Translations under genes and position numbers: made by a program
Assembly (NCBI GenBank): GCA_030066015.1
Contig: JASJCL010000034.1
Location: forward strand, 1-63,321
Reading direction: 5' to 3'
Source of the DNA: Desulfosarcinaceae bacterium
GTDB taxonomy: Bacteria > Desulfobacterota > Desulfobacteria > Desulfobacterales > Desulfosarcinaceae
Length of the DNA stretch: 63,321 bases
The notes under the pieces: generated by a model
Databases searched by the model: none
The model's input: only the letters and a program-made list of their open reading frames with translations
What the model was told of the DNA's origin: nothing
Shown here: piece after piece, positions 1-9,357 of the stretch
Position numbering within the stretch: position 1 is the stretch's first letter
Layout of the letters: each line of letters begins with the position of its first letter

Positions 1-512
<512 letters not shown>

Positions 513-513
<1 letters not shown>

Positions 514-531
514 CCCAATTGAAGCTTGGGC
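513..531 (+). terminator. Short hairpin between convergent mdh and uvrC
   Basis: GCCCAA at 513-518 pairs with TTGGGC at 526-531 around a 7-base loop; the hairpin starts in the mdh stop codon. No T-run follows, so it may be a weak or bidirectional terminator for two convergent genes. Confidence 0.4.
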
Positions 532-537
532 GACAGG

Positions 538-2406
538 TCAGGGCTCTCCCCTACCCGAGTTGAGTACGGCCGAGATCTGCCGTGCCAGAGCAGATGTGAT
601 ACCGGGCAGCGCGCTGAGTTCCGCCGGCGTTGCTGCCCGAATTTTTTTAATCCCACCGAAATGTTTCATCAATAGCGCCTTTCGCTTGGGACCAATGCCG
701 GGGACTTCGTCCAGGGATGAATGCAACGATTTGGTGTTTCGGCGTTGCCGATGGTAGCGAATGACGAAGCGGTGAGCCTCGTCGCGGATACGCTCCAGGA
801 ACAGGCGCAGGTCCGTTTCCCGGCCGAAGAGAATGGGGTTTTGGCGCGCTGGCCTGAAAATTTTATCCTGCGTTTCTCCCTTTGCCGCATCCCGCTTGGC
901 GATGGCGGCCACCTCCATGCGATGGCGGAGTCCCAGTTCATCGAGCACCGCCAGCACGGTGTTCAGCTGGCCTTTGCCACCGTCGATGAGGAGTAGGTCC
1001 GGCAGCGGTTCACTCCCCTCGCCCTTACCATAACGCCTTCCCATGACCTCGGCCATCTGCGCATAGTCATCGGGTTCCATCCGCCACTTGAGCCTGTAGC
1101 GGCGATACGCTTCCTTGGCAGGCTTCCCGTCTTCGAAGACCACCATGGCCGAGACCGGCCAGCTCCCCATGAGGTGCGAGTTGTCGAAGCATTCAATGCG
1201 GCGGGGCGGGTGGGCTAGTCGCAGCCGTTTTTGAAGCCGTTCGATGAAGTCGGTCTGGGCCGCCAGGCGGTCGCTGTATGCGCTGAGCTCTTTGCGGGCA
1301 TTGGCCGAGGCCATCTGCAGCGGTTGCAGCTTTCTCCCACGGCGTGGCTGGTGCAAGCGTACCGCCCTGCCCCGCCGCTCGCTAAGCGCCTCTTGAATGA
1401 GGACGGAATCGTCGGGCAGATCGGAAACGAATATCTCACCTGGCACAAAGGGGGCCTGCCCATAAAATTGACGTAAAAAACTGCCCAGAACCTCGGAAGG
1501 GTCGCCCAATATTTCATTAAAGTGAAAATGGCGGGTATCCATCAGGACGCCGCTTCGCACCACAAGTTGAGTGACCACGGCGTTGCCATAGGCCTGGGCC
1601 ACGGCGACGATGTCGCGGTCGCCGAAGTCGGCCGCTACCATCACTTGGCGCTCAAGCGTGCGTTTCAGCGCTTGGAGCTTGTCGCGCAGGACGGCGGCGC
1701 GTTCAAAGGCAAGTGCTTCGCTGGCCGCGTACATCTCCTCACTGTAGCGGTCCAATAATTCGGGAGTGCGTCCTTTTAGAAAGAGGATCACCTCTTTCAC
1801 GGTCTCGTTGTAGGCGGAGCGGTCGATCGGCAAGCAGCAGGGTCCCAGACAGGTGCCGATCTGATAGTTGAGGCAGGGGCGTGTGCGTCGATGAAAGACC
1901 TGGTTGCTGCATTTGCGTAACTTGAACGTCTTGTCGATCACCTTGAGTGTGGCGCGAACAGCTTGGGAGGAGGAGTAGGGTCCGAAATAGAGCGCTCCGT
2001 CGCGTCTGATCTTGCGCGTCAGGACGATGTGGGGAAAGGGTTCTTGCAGGTCGATTCGCAAGACCGGATAGCGCTTGTCATCTTTCAGGTTGACGTTGTA
2101 GCGCGGTCGGTGGCGCTTGATCAGGCTCGCCTCCAGGATGAGGGCCTCCTTCTCGGTGGCCGTGAGGATGGTCTCAATGGATGCGATTTGGGCCACGAGA
2201 GCGGCAGTCTTGGGATCGTGGTGTTCGATGGCGCTAAAGTAGGAGGGCACCCGCTTGCTGAGGTCGCGGGCTTTGCCGACGTAGAGAATCGAACCATCGG
2301 CAGCCTTCATGAGATATACCCCAGGGCCATCGGGAAGGCTGGCCAATGCGTCGGTTATCGCTTGGCTGCGGGGCTGGTCGGTGGGGGGCATCTGCCGGGG
2401 AGCCAT
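538..2406 (-). CDS. uvrC: UvrABC excinuclease subunit C
   Basis: Makes the two incisions around a DNA lesion in nucleotide excision repair. The 622-residue length is normal. In order: N-terminal GIY-YIG nuclease (PDGPGVYLMK ... ILYVGKA, about residues 25-60), a Cys cluster near 165-190, the UVR motif that binds UvrB (about 205-240), an RNase H-like second nuclease with IECFDNSHLMGS near residue 400, and C-terminal helix-hairpin-helix repeats (EVPGIGPKRKALL, LSALPGITSALA). The start codon overlaps the uvrB stop, so the two are translationally coupled. An ATG four codons further in is an alternative start. Confidence 0.97.
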   Translation of the reverse strand: MAPRQMPPTDQPRSQAITDALASLPDGPGVYLMKAADGSILYVGKARDLSKRVPSYFSAIEHHDPKTAALVAQIASIETILTATEKEALILEASLIKRHRPRYNVNLKDDKRYPVLRIDLQEPFPHIVLTRKIRRDGALYFGPYSSSQAVRATLKVIDKTFKLRKCSNQVFHRRTRPCLNYQIGTCLGPCCLPIDRSAYNETVKEVILFLKGRTPELLDRYSEEMYAASEALAFERAAVLRDKLQALKRTLERQVMVAADFGDRDIVAVAQAYGNAVVTQLVVRSGVLMDTRHFHFNEILGDPSEVLGSFLRQFYGQAPFVPGEIFVSDLPDDSVLIQEALSERRGRAVRLHQPRRGRKLQPLQMASANARKELSAYSDRLAAQTDFIERLQKRLRLAHPPRRIECFDNSHLMGSWPVSAMVVFEDGKPAKEAYRRYRLKWRMEPDDYAQMAEVMGRRYGKGEGSEPLPDLLLIDGGKGQLNTVLAVLDELGLRHRMEVAAIAKRDAAKGETQDKIFRPARQNPILFGRETDLRLFLERIRDEAHRFVIRYHRQRRNTKSLHSSLDEVPGIGPKRKALLMKHFGGIKKIRAATPAELSALPGITSALARQISAVLNSGRGEP

Positions 2407-4418
2407 CAGGAATCTCCAATGCCCTCAAAGATCAGCCGCTGCTTGAGATGGCGGATTTGGTCCCGAAGGCCGGCGGCCTTTTCAAATTCCAGATCTTTGG
2501 CAGCCGACCGCATCTCCGCTTCAAGGGCCGCGATATCACTGGCCAAGCTCTCAGGCGTCCAATAATCGGTCGGTGCTTCAGCTACGGCCGCTGCCACTTC
2601 AGACGCCTGCGCATCCGCTTCCAGATCGAAGATGGTAAGAACCTCCTTGCGGATGGTGCGTGGGGTTACCCCGTGGGCCTTGTTGTATTTGCCCTGTTTG
2701 GTCCGTCTACGCTGGGTTTCCTCGATGGCGGCCGCCATGGCGGGTGTTACTTTGTCGGCGTACAGGATGACCTGACCTTGGGCATTGCGGGCGGCGCGTC
2801 CGCACGTCTGGATGAGGGAGCGGGCAGAGCGCAGGAACCCCTCCTTATCCGCATCGAGGATGGCGACCAGACTCACTTCGGGGATATCCAAGCCCTCACG
2901 CAGCAAGTTGATCCCGATCAATACATCGAATTTTCCCAATCGCAAATCGCGGATGATGTCCATGCGCTCCAGTGTGGTGATGTCCGAATGCAGGTAGCGT
3001 ACGGCGATCCCCATGTCCGAAAAGTACTCGGTCAAATCCTCGGCCATCCGTTTGGTCAAGGTGGTCACCAGAACACGCTCTCTGCGTTCACAGCGTTGGG
3101 TGATCTCGGTGTAAAGGTCGTCCACTTGATCGGTGGCCGATCGAACGTCAATGCGGGGATCGAGGAGGCCGGTGGGACGGACAATCTGTTCCACCACCGC
3201 GCCATTGGCGGCTCGCAATTCATAATCGGCCGGCGTCGCCGATACGAAAACCGCTTGATGAACGCGGTGCTGCCACTCTTCAAACTTGAGGGGCCGGTTG
3301 TCCAAAGCTGAAGGCAACCGGAAGCCAAATTCCACAAGCGTTTCTTTGCGAGATCGATCCCCCTTGAACATGGCACCGATCTGGGGCACGGCGATGTGGC
3401 TCTCGTCCACGAAAAGGAGGTAGTCTTCGGGAAAATAGTCCATCAGTGTTGGCGGCGGCTGGCCAGGCCTGCGCCCAGTTAGGTGGCGGGAGTAGTTCTC
3501 GATGCCGTTGCAGTAGCCGATCTCCTGGATCATCTCCAAATCAAACTGGGTGCGTTCATCGATACGCTGGGCTTCGATGAATTTATCCACTTCCCGGAAA
3601 TAGGCCACGCGCTGTTTCAACTCCGCCACGATTGTCTCGCGCGCCTTTTTTAGGGTTCGCTTGGAGGTCACGTAGTGGCTGGCTGGATAGACAGCTACCC
3701 GCGGTCGGGCGTTGAGCACCTTGCCGCGCAAAGGATCGATCTCGGCGATGGCCTCGATCTCGTCGCCGAAAAAGTCGATCCGCAGGGCGACCTCTTCCTC
3801 GTAGGCCGGAAAAAGCTCTACGCGATCGCCCCGCACACGAAAGACGCCGCGATGAAAATCCATGTCGTTGCGCTCGTAGTGGATATTGACCAAATCCAGC
3901 AGCAGCTTTTCCCGGGAAATTTCCATACCGCGATAGAGCTCTACGCGCATCTCGAGGTAATCTTCCGGCGCCCCCAGGCCATAAATGCAGCTCACACTGG
4001 CCACCACGAGCACATCCCGGCGGGAGAGGACCGATCGCGTGGCCGAGTGCCGCAGTTTGTCGATCATGTCGTTGATGGAGGAGTCTTTCTGGATATAGGT
4101 ATCGCTACTGGGAATGTAGGCTTCTGGCTGGTAGTAATCGTAGTAGCTGACAAAATATTCGACGGCGTTTTCCGGGAAGAGTTGACGAAATTCATGGTAT
4201 AGCTGGGCTGCCAAGGTTTTGTTGGGTGCCATGACCAGGGTGGGACGGTTGAGGGTGGCCACCACATTGGCCATGGTGAAGGTCTTGCCGGATCCGGTCA
4301 CCCCCAGCAGCACCTGAGCGGGCCGCCCGTCCCGAATTCCGCTGACCAGATCTGCTATGGCCGCCGGTTGATCCCCTTGGGGCGTGAAGCTTGTTGCGAG
4401 CTTGAAGTGTTCCATCAT
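2406..4418 (-). CDS. uvrB: UvrABC excinuclease subunit B
   Basis: Damage-verifying helicase-like core of nucleotide excision repair. The 670 residues match the family. Visible motifs are Walker [11 protein letters not shown] (about 40-50), the beta-hairpin region [17 protein letters not shown] (about 95-112) that probes the strand, DESH in motif II ([11 protein letters not shown]), the helicase motif GRAARNAQG, and a C-terminal UVR motif ([14 protein letters not shown]) that docks UvrC. Two ATGs are adjacent at the start; the second fits the GAGG ribosome site slightly better. It lies 4 bases downstream of ispF and overlaps uvrC, giving an ispF-uvrB-uvrC unit. Confidence 0.97.
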   Translation of the reverse strand: MMEHFKLATSFTPQGDQPAAIADLVSGIRDGRPAQVLLGVTGSGKTFTMANVVATLNRPTLVMAPNKTLAAQLYHEFRQLFPENAVEYFVSYYDYYQPEAYIPSSDTYIQKDSSINDMIDKLRHSATRSVLSRRDVLVVASVSCIYGLGAPEDYLEMRVELYRGMEISREKLLLDLVNIHYERNDMDFHRGVFRVRGDRVELFPAYEEEVALRIDFFGDEIEAIAEIDPLRGKVLNARPRVAVYPASHYVTSKRTLKKARETIVAELKQRVAYFREVDKFIEAQRIDERTQFDLEMIQEIGYCNGIENYSRHLTGRRPGQPPPTLMDYFPEDYLLFVDESHIAVPQIGAMFKGDRSRKETLVEFGFRLPSALDNRPLKFEEWQHRVHQAVFVSATPADYELRAANGAVVEQIVRPTGLLDPRIDVRSATDQVDDLYTEITQRCERRERVLVTTLTKRMAEDLTEYFSDMGIAVRYLHSDITTLERMDIIRDLRLGKFDVLIGINLLREGLDIPEVSLVAILDADKEGFLRSARSLIQTCGRAARNAQGQVILYADKVTPAMAAAIEETQRRRTKQGKYNKAHGVTPRTIRKEVLTIFDLEADAQASEVAAAVAEAPTDYWTPESLASDIAALEAEMRSAAKDLEFEKAAGLRDQIRHLKQRLIFEGIGDS

Positions 4419-4422
4419 TACC

Positions 4423-4914
4423 TCACGGTTTGCGCTGCTTCGCCCGTTCCCTCATCAGCAGGCTGCACGTTGCGCCGATCGCTTCGCCACGGCCGTAAGG
4501 CCCGACCCCTTCCGTGGTGGTGGCTTTAATATTGATCCGCTCAGGCGGAACGTCCAGCACGGCGGCGATCTTTTCGCGCATGGCTGCCTTGTAGGGCCCG
4601 ATTTTCGGTGCTTGCGCCAGAACGGTCGCGTCCAGATTGACCAGTCGAAGGCCACTCTGGCGCACCAAGTCAAATGTCGTTTGCAGGAGTTTAAGGCTAT
4701 CGATGCCGAGATAGGCAGGGTCACTGTCGGGGAAGTGTTCCCCGATGTCACCCAAGCCGGCAGCCCCTAAAAGGGCGTCGCAGATCGCGTGCAGGAGGAC
4801 ATCGGCGTCAGAGTGCCCCGCCAGCCCTTTTGCGTATGGGATCTGAACACCTCCCAGGATCAAGGGGCGATGATCTACGAGGCGGTGGACGTCGAAACCA
4901 TTACCGATTCGCAT
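4423..4914 (-). CDS. ispF: 2-C-methyl-D-erythritol 2,4-cyclodiphosphate synthase
   Basis: Cyclises CDP-ME 2-phosphate to MEcPP in the non-mevalonate isoprenoid pathway. The 163 residues are normal for IspF. The start at 4914 gives the expected [10 protein letters not shown]-terminus with zinc ligands Asp and His in the DVH motif, and has a good ribosome site (AAAGGAGT, 6 bases upstream). The reading frame is open further upstream but that extension has no family similarity. [20 protein letters not shown] and [12 protein letters not shown] are the family core. First gene of the unit with uvrB and uvrC; ispD is not adjacent. Confidence 0.95.
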   Translation of the reverse strand: MRIGNGFDVHRLVDHRPLILGGVQIPYAKGLAGHSDADVLLHAICDALLGAAGLGDIGEHFPDSDPAYLGIDSLKLLQTTFDLVRQSGLRLVNLDATVLAQAPKIGPYKAAMREKIAAVLDVPPERINIKATTTEGVGPYGRGEAIGATCSLLMRERAKQRKP

Positions 4915-5028
4915 CTGATACTCCTTTTGCGGGCCCATTGCGGATGGGAGATTGGCGCACCAAACCGGTTTGGACGCGTCGCGGCCATCGAAAGTGTCAT
5001 TTATCAAGCCTGGGTGCCAAAGCGTCCG

Positions 5029-5946
5029 TTACCGAAAGCCCACCACTTCGAAGACTTCTATGGGGTGGTATTTTCCTTTGGCTTTGAGGGGGTCCAGTGG
5101 ACCGACGGCGATCTGGATTGGCAGGGCATTGCTCGTGGATTCGGAGATGATAATCTGCCCCGGTTTGGCGGCGGAGCAAAGGCGTGAGGCGGTGTTGACC
5201 GTATCGCCAATCACCGAGTAGCTCATGGTGCGGGATGATCCGATGTACCCCGCCACCAGTTCCCCGGTGTTGATACCGATGCCCACTTCGATGGGCGGCT
5301 TACCCTTATCCATGCGATCGTGGTTGAAACCGATCAGGGCGTGTTGAATATCCAAGGCAGCTTTTACCGCCCGGTATGGCGCGTCATGATGCCGCACCGG
5401 CGCGCCCCATATGACCATGATCGCATCACCGATGAATTTATCTACCGTTCCTTCATGTTTAAAGACCACATCAACAATGCATTCGTAATATTCGTTGAGG
5501 AGCTGGAGTACTTCCGCCGCATCGGTATTTTCGCTGATGGCTGTAAAGCCGCGGATATCGGCGAACAATACAGTTGCCTCGACGCTTTCGCCACCCTTTT
5601 CCACCGTGAGCGCGCCACTGACCACACGCTCCGCCAGGGCTGGTGAGAGCAACCGCTGAAAGCGCTCCCGCGTCGCGGCGTCGCGCTCTGCCTTTTCCGC
5701 AAGGCGCCGGCGTTCATTCATGATGTACTGGGCGTGGGATCCGAAAATGGCAAAGAGACACAGCACAATGATGCGCATCCAAACCTCGTTCAGATCGAGG
5801 CCGATCATGCGCTCCAGGAGGGTCTCTTCAGCGGAGAGAAAAAGGGATAGGAAGGAGTCCAACAGCCAGTAGACGCCCGCCAGTGACATGCCGATGAAGA
5901 GCATCTGGTTGGACAGGAAACGGTTTTTCACTTTTTCCTTGTTCAT
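5029..5946 (-). CDS. Membrane-bound class III adenylate/guanylate cyclase
   Basis: Predicted to make cAMP or cGMP at the inner membrane. About 305 residues: two hydrophobic segments near the N-terminus (starting LFIGMSLAGVYWLLDSFL, then IIVLCLFAIFGSHA), a short linker (ERRRLAEKAERDAATRERFQRLLSP) and a C-terminal catalytic domain. FADIRGFTAISE carries the first metal aspartate, KFIGDAIMVIWGAP the second, and SYSVIGDTVNTASRL the transition-state region. No HAMP or sensory domain is evident. I chose the ATG at 5946; a TTG at 5961 is possible and neither has a strong ribosome site. It is 114 bases upstream of ispF and divergent from the pilus locus. Substrate specificity cannot be told from sequence alone. 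Confidence 0.88.
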   Translation of the reverse strand: MNKEKVKNRFLSNQMLFIGMSLAGVYWLLDSFLSLFLSAEETLLERMIGLDLNEVWMRIIVLCLFAIFGSHAQYIMNERRRLAEKAERDAATRERFQRLLSPALAERVVSGALTVEKGGESVEATVLFADIRGFTAISENTDAAEVLQLLNEYYECIVDVVFKHEGTVDKFIGDAIMVIWGAPVRHHDAPYRAVKAALDIQHALIGFNHDRMDKGKPPIEVGIGINTGELVAGYIGSSRTMSYSVIGDTVNTASRLCSAAKPGQIIISESTSNALPIQIAVGPLDPLKAKGKYHPIEVFEVVGFR

Positions 5947-6340
5947 ACGCCCATCACTCAAGCGTTCGCGTCTTACGATATTGCCCCATCGGTCTTGCTT
6001 AATTGTTCAACTCGGCGGCGGTCGATGTCGATACTATATGAAGGACAGTGGGATTGATGAACACATCGGGGACGGGGTTGGGCTTATCTCGATTTGGGTT
6101 TTTTTTCAAGTTTTTGCTCTCGAAAGGACCGCATCATGAGGACACCTAAGGGAGGCGCTTGACCCAGACAGCCACCCCGGAAGAGGCGCTTTCGATCGGT
6201 ACTCGGGCCCAATAACGCAATAATTCTTGACATTTTGAGTATGTTATGGGCAAATCGCACTCGAAAAAAAGCGATCCTTGTACCGTCGCTTCTTCGTCTG
6301 CGGCCGCTCCCCATCAAACTGTATCCAACGGAGTGCTATT
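5947..6340. other. Divergent intergenic region between cyclase and pilus locus
   Basis: About 390 bases with no credible gene. It must hold the promoters of the leftward cyclase gene and the rightward pilus operon. A TTGACA hexamer occurs at 6227-6232 on the plus strand but no acceptable -10 lies 16-18 bases away, and I found no sigma-54 GG-N10-GC match, so the pilus operon promoter is unassigned. Confidence 0.5.
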
Positions 6341-8215
6341 TTGGCAAAGCGCGATGAGATCACGTCCACCGAAAAATTGCTCGATCTGATTCGGGAGCCC
6401 AAAGATCATCCCGGTTCCCAGCCAATAGCGCCCCCCGCAGTGACGGCCCCATCCACCGAATCGGACCAGATTCCTGCCAAAGTGTCAACGCGTTCCATCT
6501 CCCTCAAACGCCGCGCCACGGTTGGCGTGGAGATCGGTTACACCGAACTCAAGATGGGCAAGGTCCTTCGACAGGCCGAAAAGAAGGTGGAGCTGGTCGA
6601 TTATCGCAGTGTAGCCCTTCCCGAAGGCATTGCCCCGCATGAAGAGGGCTTCGATGCCTTTCTCAAAAAGGCGCTCGTTGACTTTTGCGGAAATCCTGAC
6701 CGCGTCAACGTGTGGAGCGTCATCTCCTCCGCACGGGTGGAGACCCGTTGCGTGCGGATTCCCAAGTTACCGCGCAAACAGGTAGCCAACGCCGTCTACT
6801 GGACATTCACAAAAGAGGTGCACTTCAATCGCGAGGAGGAACTTCTCGATTTCGAGGTGCTGGATGATGTCCTGGACGCTGGTGTACAAAAGACCGAGGT
6901 GATGACCTATACTGCGCCGCGCGCAGAGGTCGAACAGATGACGGCCACCTTTCGCAAAGCGGGCTATCCGCTGAAAGGCCTCTCCATTGTTCCCTTCGCC
7001 GTCCAAAATTTGCTGCGAACCGGGATTCTGCCCACACAGGGGCGTGACATCTGCAACCTCTTCATCGGCCGGGATTGGTCCCGCATCGCCATCTACGCCA
7101 ATGGGAATCTAATATTGGCGCGGGGCATCAAAGCCGGCATGCGCAGTATGGTGGAGGGATTGCAACAGGGGATCGCCAGCGGGGAACTCCCGCCAGAACT
7201 CGTTGCTGCGGCCGTCGCGTCAGCCGGAGATGGTGAACTTCCCTTTGGTCCGACGGAAAACGTACATCAAGCCCAGGCCCAAAAGCTGTTGTCCGCCTAT
7301 GCTCGCGGCGAGCTGACGCATCGGCAGGCCGCCCCCCAAGCGGCTGACCAGATCCTCACCCTCATCCAGCCAGCTCTGGAAAGATTGCTGCGGCAGGTGG
7401 AGCGCACCTTCCAGCACTATGCATTGCATTTCAGCGGGGCGGGTCTCGAGCGCATCTTCGTTTCAGGTCCCCTGACCGGATGCAAACCCATCGGGGACTA
7501 CCTGCGTCGCCAACTGGATCTGCCCATCGAAAGCCTCAATCCATTTCCGGAAGGCTCAAACTTCATTCGCTCGGTCGCCGTTCCAAAAATGATGGCCGAG
7601 AAGGAGGCCTACGTTCCGGCGGTCGGCATGGCGTTGGCGCGCAACACCCTCACGCCCAATTTCCTTTACACCCACAAGGACAAGGAGAAGCAGGCCAGCG
7701 TGGATCGCATCAACCGAATGGTTTTTTCGGTTTGCATGGCGGTCCTGCTCATCTTTTCTGCCTGGTATCTTTGGCAGGGTCATCGACTCAATCGTGCAGA
7801 AGACGAAGTCGCCCGCCTTCAATCCCAACTGACCAGTTTCAGCCCCCAGGCGGATAAGAACATGGTGCTGAAGATGATGGCCCATGCTCAGCAGCAGAGC
7901 CAGACCTTCGATCAAATCCGAGACAGCTACAAGCCGTTGGCCCTGATCAATGAAATCAATGAAATTACACCGGCCAACATTCGCCTCATCGCAATGGATG
8001 CGACCTTCGGCGGCAAAGAAGCGGAAAGCGCGGTGGTGGACATTGAAGGCGTGGTGTTTGGCGATCGCTCGAGTTTCGAAGCGGCCTTGACCGGCTACAT
8101 GCTGCAATTCAAGGCGTCGCCCCTGTTTCAGAAGCAGGTCATCATCAGTAAGAGCTTTCAGTTTTACGACAATCAGGAGGTTCTGCGGTTTAGCGCGCGG
8201 CTGGATCCCTCCTGA
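6341..8215 (+). CDS. PilM-PilN fusion protein (MshI-like pilus assembly)
   Basis: Inner-membrane alignment protein of type IV/MSHA pilus assembly. About 624 residues. An actin-like ATPase half starts near residue 60 (VGVEIGYTELKMGKV) and ends near 440, with a late motif VSGPLTGCKPIGDYL. One transmembrane segment follows at about 458-480 (VFSVCMAVLLIFSAWYLW), then a coiled-coil/ferredoxin-like PilN domain. PilM and PilN are usually separate, so this is a natural fusion as in some MshI proteins. The start is probably TTG at 6341 (ACGGAG seven bases upstream, MAKRDEIT N-terminus); the open frame extends upstream from 6278 but without a ribosome site. First gene of the pilus operon. Confidence 0.85.
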   Translation: MAKRDEITSTEKLLDLIREPKDHPGSQPIAPPAVTAPSTESDQIPAKVSTRSISLKRRATVGVEIGYTELKMGKVLRQAEKKVELVDYRSVALPEGIAPHEEGFDAFLKKALVDFCGNPDRVNVWSVISSARVETRCVRIPKLPRKQVANAVYWTFTKEVHFNREEELLDFEVLDDVLDAGVQKTEVMTYTAPRAEVEQMTATFRKAGYPLKGLSIVPFAVQNLLRTGILPTQGRDICNLFIGRDWSRIAIYANGNLILARGIKAGMRSMVEGLQQGIASGELPPELVAAAVASAGDGELPFGPTENVHQAQAQKLLSAYARGELTHRQAAPQAADQILTLIQPALERLLRQVERTFQHYALHFSGAGLERIFVSGPLTGCKPIGDYLRRQLDLPIESLNPFPEGSNFIRSVAVPKMMAEKEAYVPAVGMALARNTLTPNFLYTHKDKEKQASVDRINRMVFSVCMAVLLIFSAWYLWQGHRLNRAEDEVARLQSQLTSFSPQADKNMVLKMMAHAQQQSQTFDQIRDSYKPLALINEINEITPANIRLIAMDATFGGKEAESAVVDIEGVVFGDRSSFEAALTGYMLQFKASPLFQKQVIISKSFQFYDNQEVLRFSARLDPS

Positions 8216-8252
8216 AAGCGGAGGGCCACATCGGGAACATGGGAGTTAGTCA

Positions 8253-8786
8253 ATGGCCGGAATACCGAAGCTGCATCCCCGCAGCATCACGTTCATCTTC
8301 ATCTGCCTCGTCGGCGTCACAGCGATGGCGCTGTTGGGCCTGCTGCCCAATCACTTGGAGCTGCAGGAGCTGCGGGAGGAGGCGAACCAGCTAGAAATGG
8401 AGATTCAGCGGCAGGAAGCCTTGTCGCCACTGGTAAAAAAGCTGGTTCAGAAGGCCAAGCCCATGGCGCTACAGGGGTTAGAGCAGCCGCCACCGCGTGA
8501 GGCTTCCGAAGGATCCATGGCCGCCCTCAGCACCCAACTGGCCGACCTGGCGGCCGAGCATGGCCTGACGCTTGAAATGGCTGTGCCGGATGAGCGCTCC
8601 CTGGTGGACACGGATGGCCATCTGGTGATCAACCTTCGGCTCAGCGGAGATTTTTTCCGCTTCAGAGAATTTCTGATGTCACTGGTCCAGCAGGCCAACT
8701 TGGCGCGCATGGAGACCTTGCGTATCGAGACGCTTAATGACCGCCGCGAACTGAGCACTCGGCTCGTCTTCCTGCAGGCGGCTTAA
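8253..8786 (+). CDS. PilO/MshJ-like pilus assembly protein
   Basis: Predicted inner-membrane partner of the PilN part of the preceding gene; PilN/PilO heterodimers link the cytoplasmic PilM to the secretin. 177 residues: one N-terminal membrane helix (FIFICLVGVTAMALLGLLP, about 14-32), a heptad-like coiled coil (ELQELREEANQLEMEIQ), and a C-terminal periplasmic ferredoxin-like domain with the typical PilO late pattern (VINLRLSGDFFRFREFLMSL). It sits 37 bases after the PilM-PilN gene and 13 before the next, consistent with one operon. Assignment rests on architecture and position rather than strong motifs. Confidence 0.78.
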   Translation: MAGIPKLHPRSITFIFICLVGVTAMALLGLLPNHLELQELREEANQLEMEIQRQEALSPLVKKLVQKAKPMALQGLEQPPPREASEGSMAALSTQLADLAAEHGLTLEMAVPDERSLVDTDGHLVINLRLSGDFFRFREFLMSLVQQANLARMETLRIETLNDRRELSTRLVFLQAA

Positions 8787-8799
8787 GGTAGGGTAACGA

Positions 8800-9321
8800 A
8801 TGACCACTCGTGAAAAGATCATTGTCGGTGTAATGATTCTAACGGTGATGTACGGTGGCTACACCCTTTTTTTCAGCAGAGAAGCCATCACCGTCACATC
8901 TGTCACCAAGGATGAATCGGTTGCCGACCTGCAGAAGTTTGTCATCGATGTTGCTCAAAAACTGCAGAATACAGAGCCGTCAGAGCCTGAGCTGCACAGC
9001 CTGGAGCAGGCAGGCCGCAACTGGCAGAAAGACCCCTTCCTGCGCTCGGTGGCGGCCCTCACTGCAGAGCTCGAGAAGAGTGTTCCTGTGGAAGCGCCCG
9101 AGGAGAAGCCCAAACCAGAAGAAAAACCGATTCTACGGTACAGCGGATTTCTGCAGATGGGGGCCAAGCGAATGGCCATCATCAATGGCATGGAGTACGA
9201 GGAGGGTGAGATGCTGCCAGCCGCCGGCTACTTCATCCGTTCCATCTCACCCAAATCGGTGGTTATCGGTAAAATAGGGGATGCAAAAAGTCATGTACTG
9301 CCGTTGGACGAAACCCGCTAA
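8800..9321 (+). CDS. PilP/MshK-like periplasmic pilus assembly protein
   Basis: 173 residues. An N-terminal membrane anchor (IIVGVMILTVMYGGYTLFF, about 6-24) is followed by a helical linker, the DPF motif (KDPFLRSV) found in PilP/GspC/MshK-type proteins, a Pro/Glu-rich spacer, and a small C-terminal beta domain (YSGFLQMGAKRMAIINGMEYEEGE ending near residue 170) that resembles the PilP homology region contacting the secretin. Located between MshJ-like and secretin genes, as in MSHA loci. Function as the bridge from inner-membrane ring to secretin is inferred from family and order. Confidence 0.72.
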   Translation: MTTREKIIVGVMILTVMYGGYTLFFSREAITVTSVTKDESVADLQKFVIDVAQKLQNTEPSEPELHSLEQAGRNWQKDPFLRSVAALTAELEKSVPVEAPEEKPKPEEKPILRYSGFLQMGAKRMAIINGMEYEEGEMLPAAGYFIRSISPKSVVIGKIGDAKSHVLPLDETR

Positions 9322-9357
9322 GACCAATGGTGAAACCCAATTAAACCAGGATTTGCC

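Noticed and set aside
6227-6255. TTGACA upstream of the pilus operon as a sigma-70 promoter
   Set aside because: No acceptable -10 hexamer at 16-18 bases.
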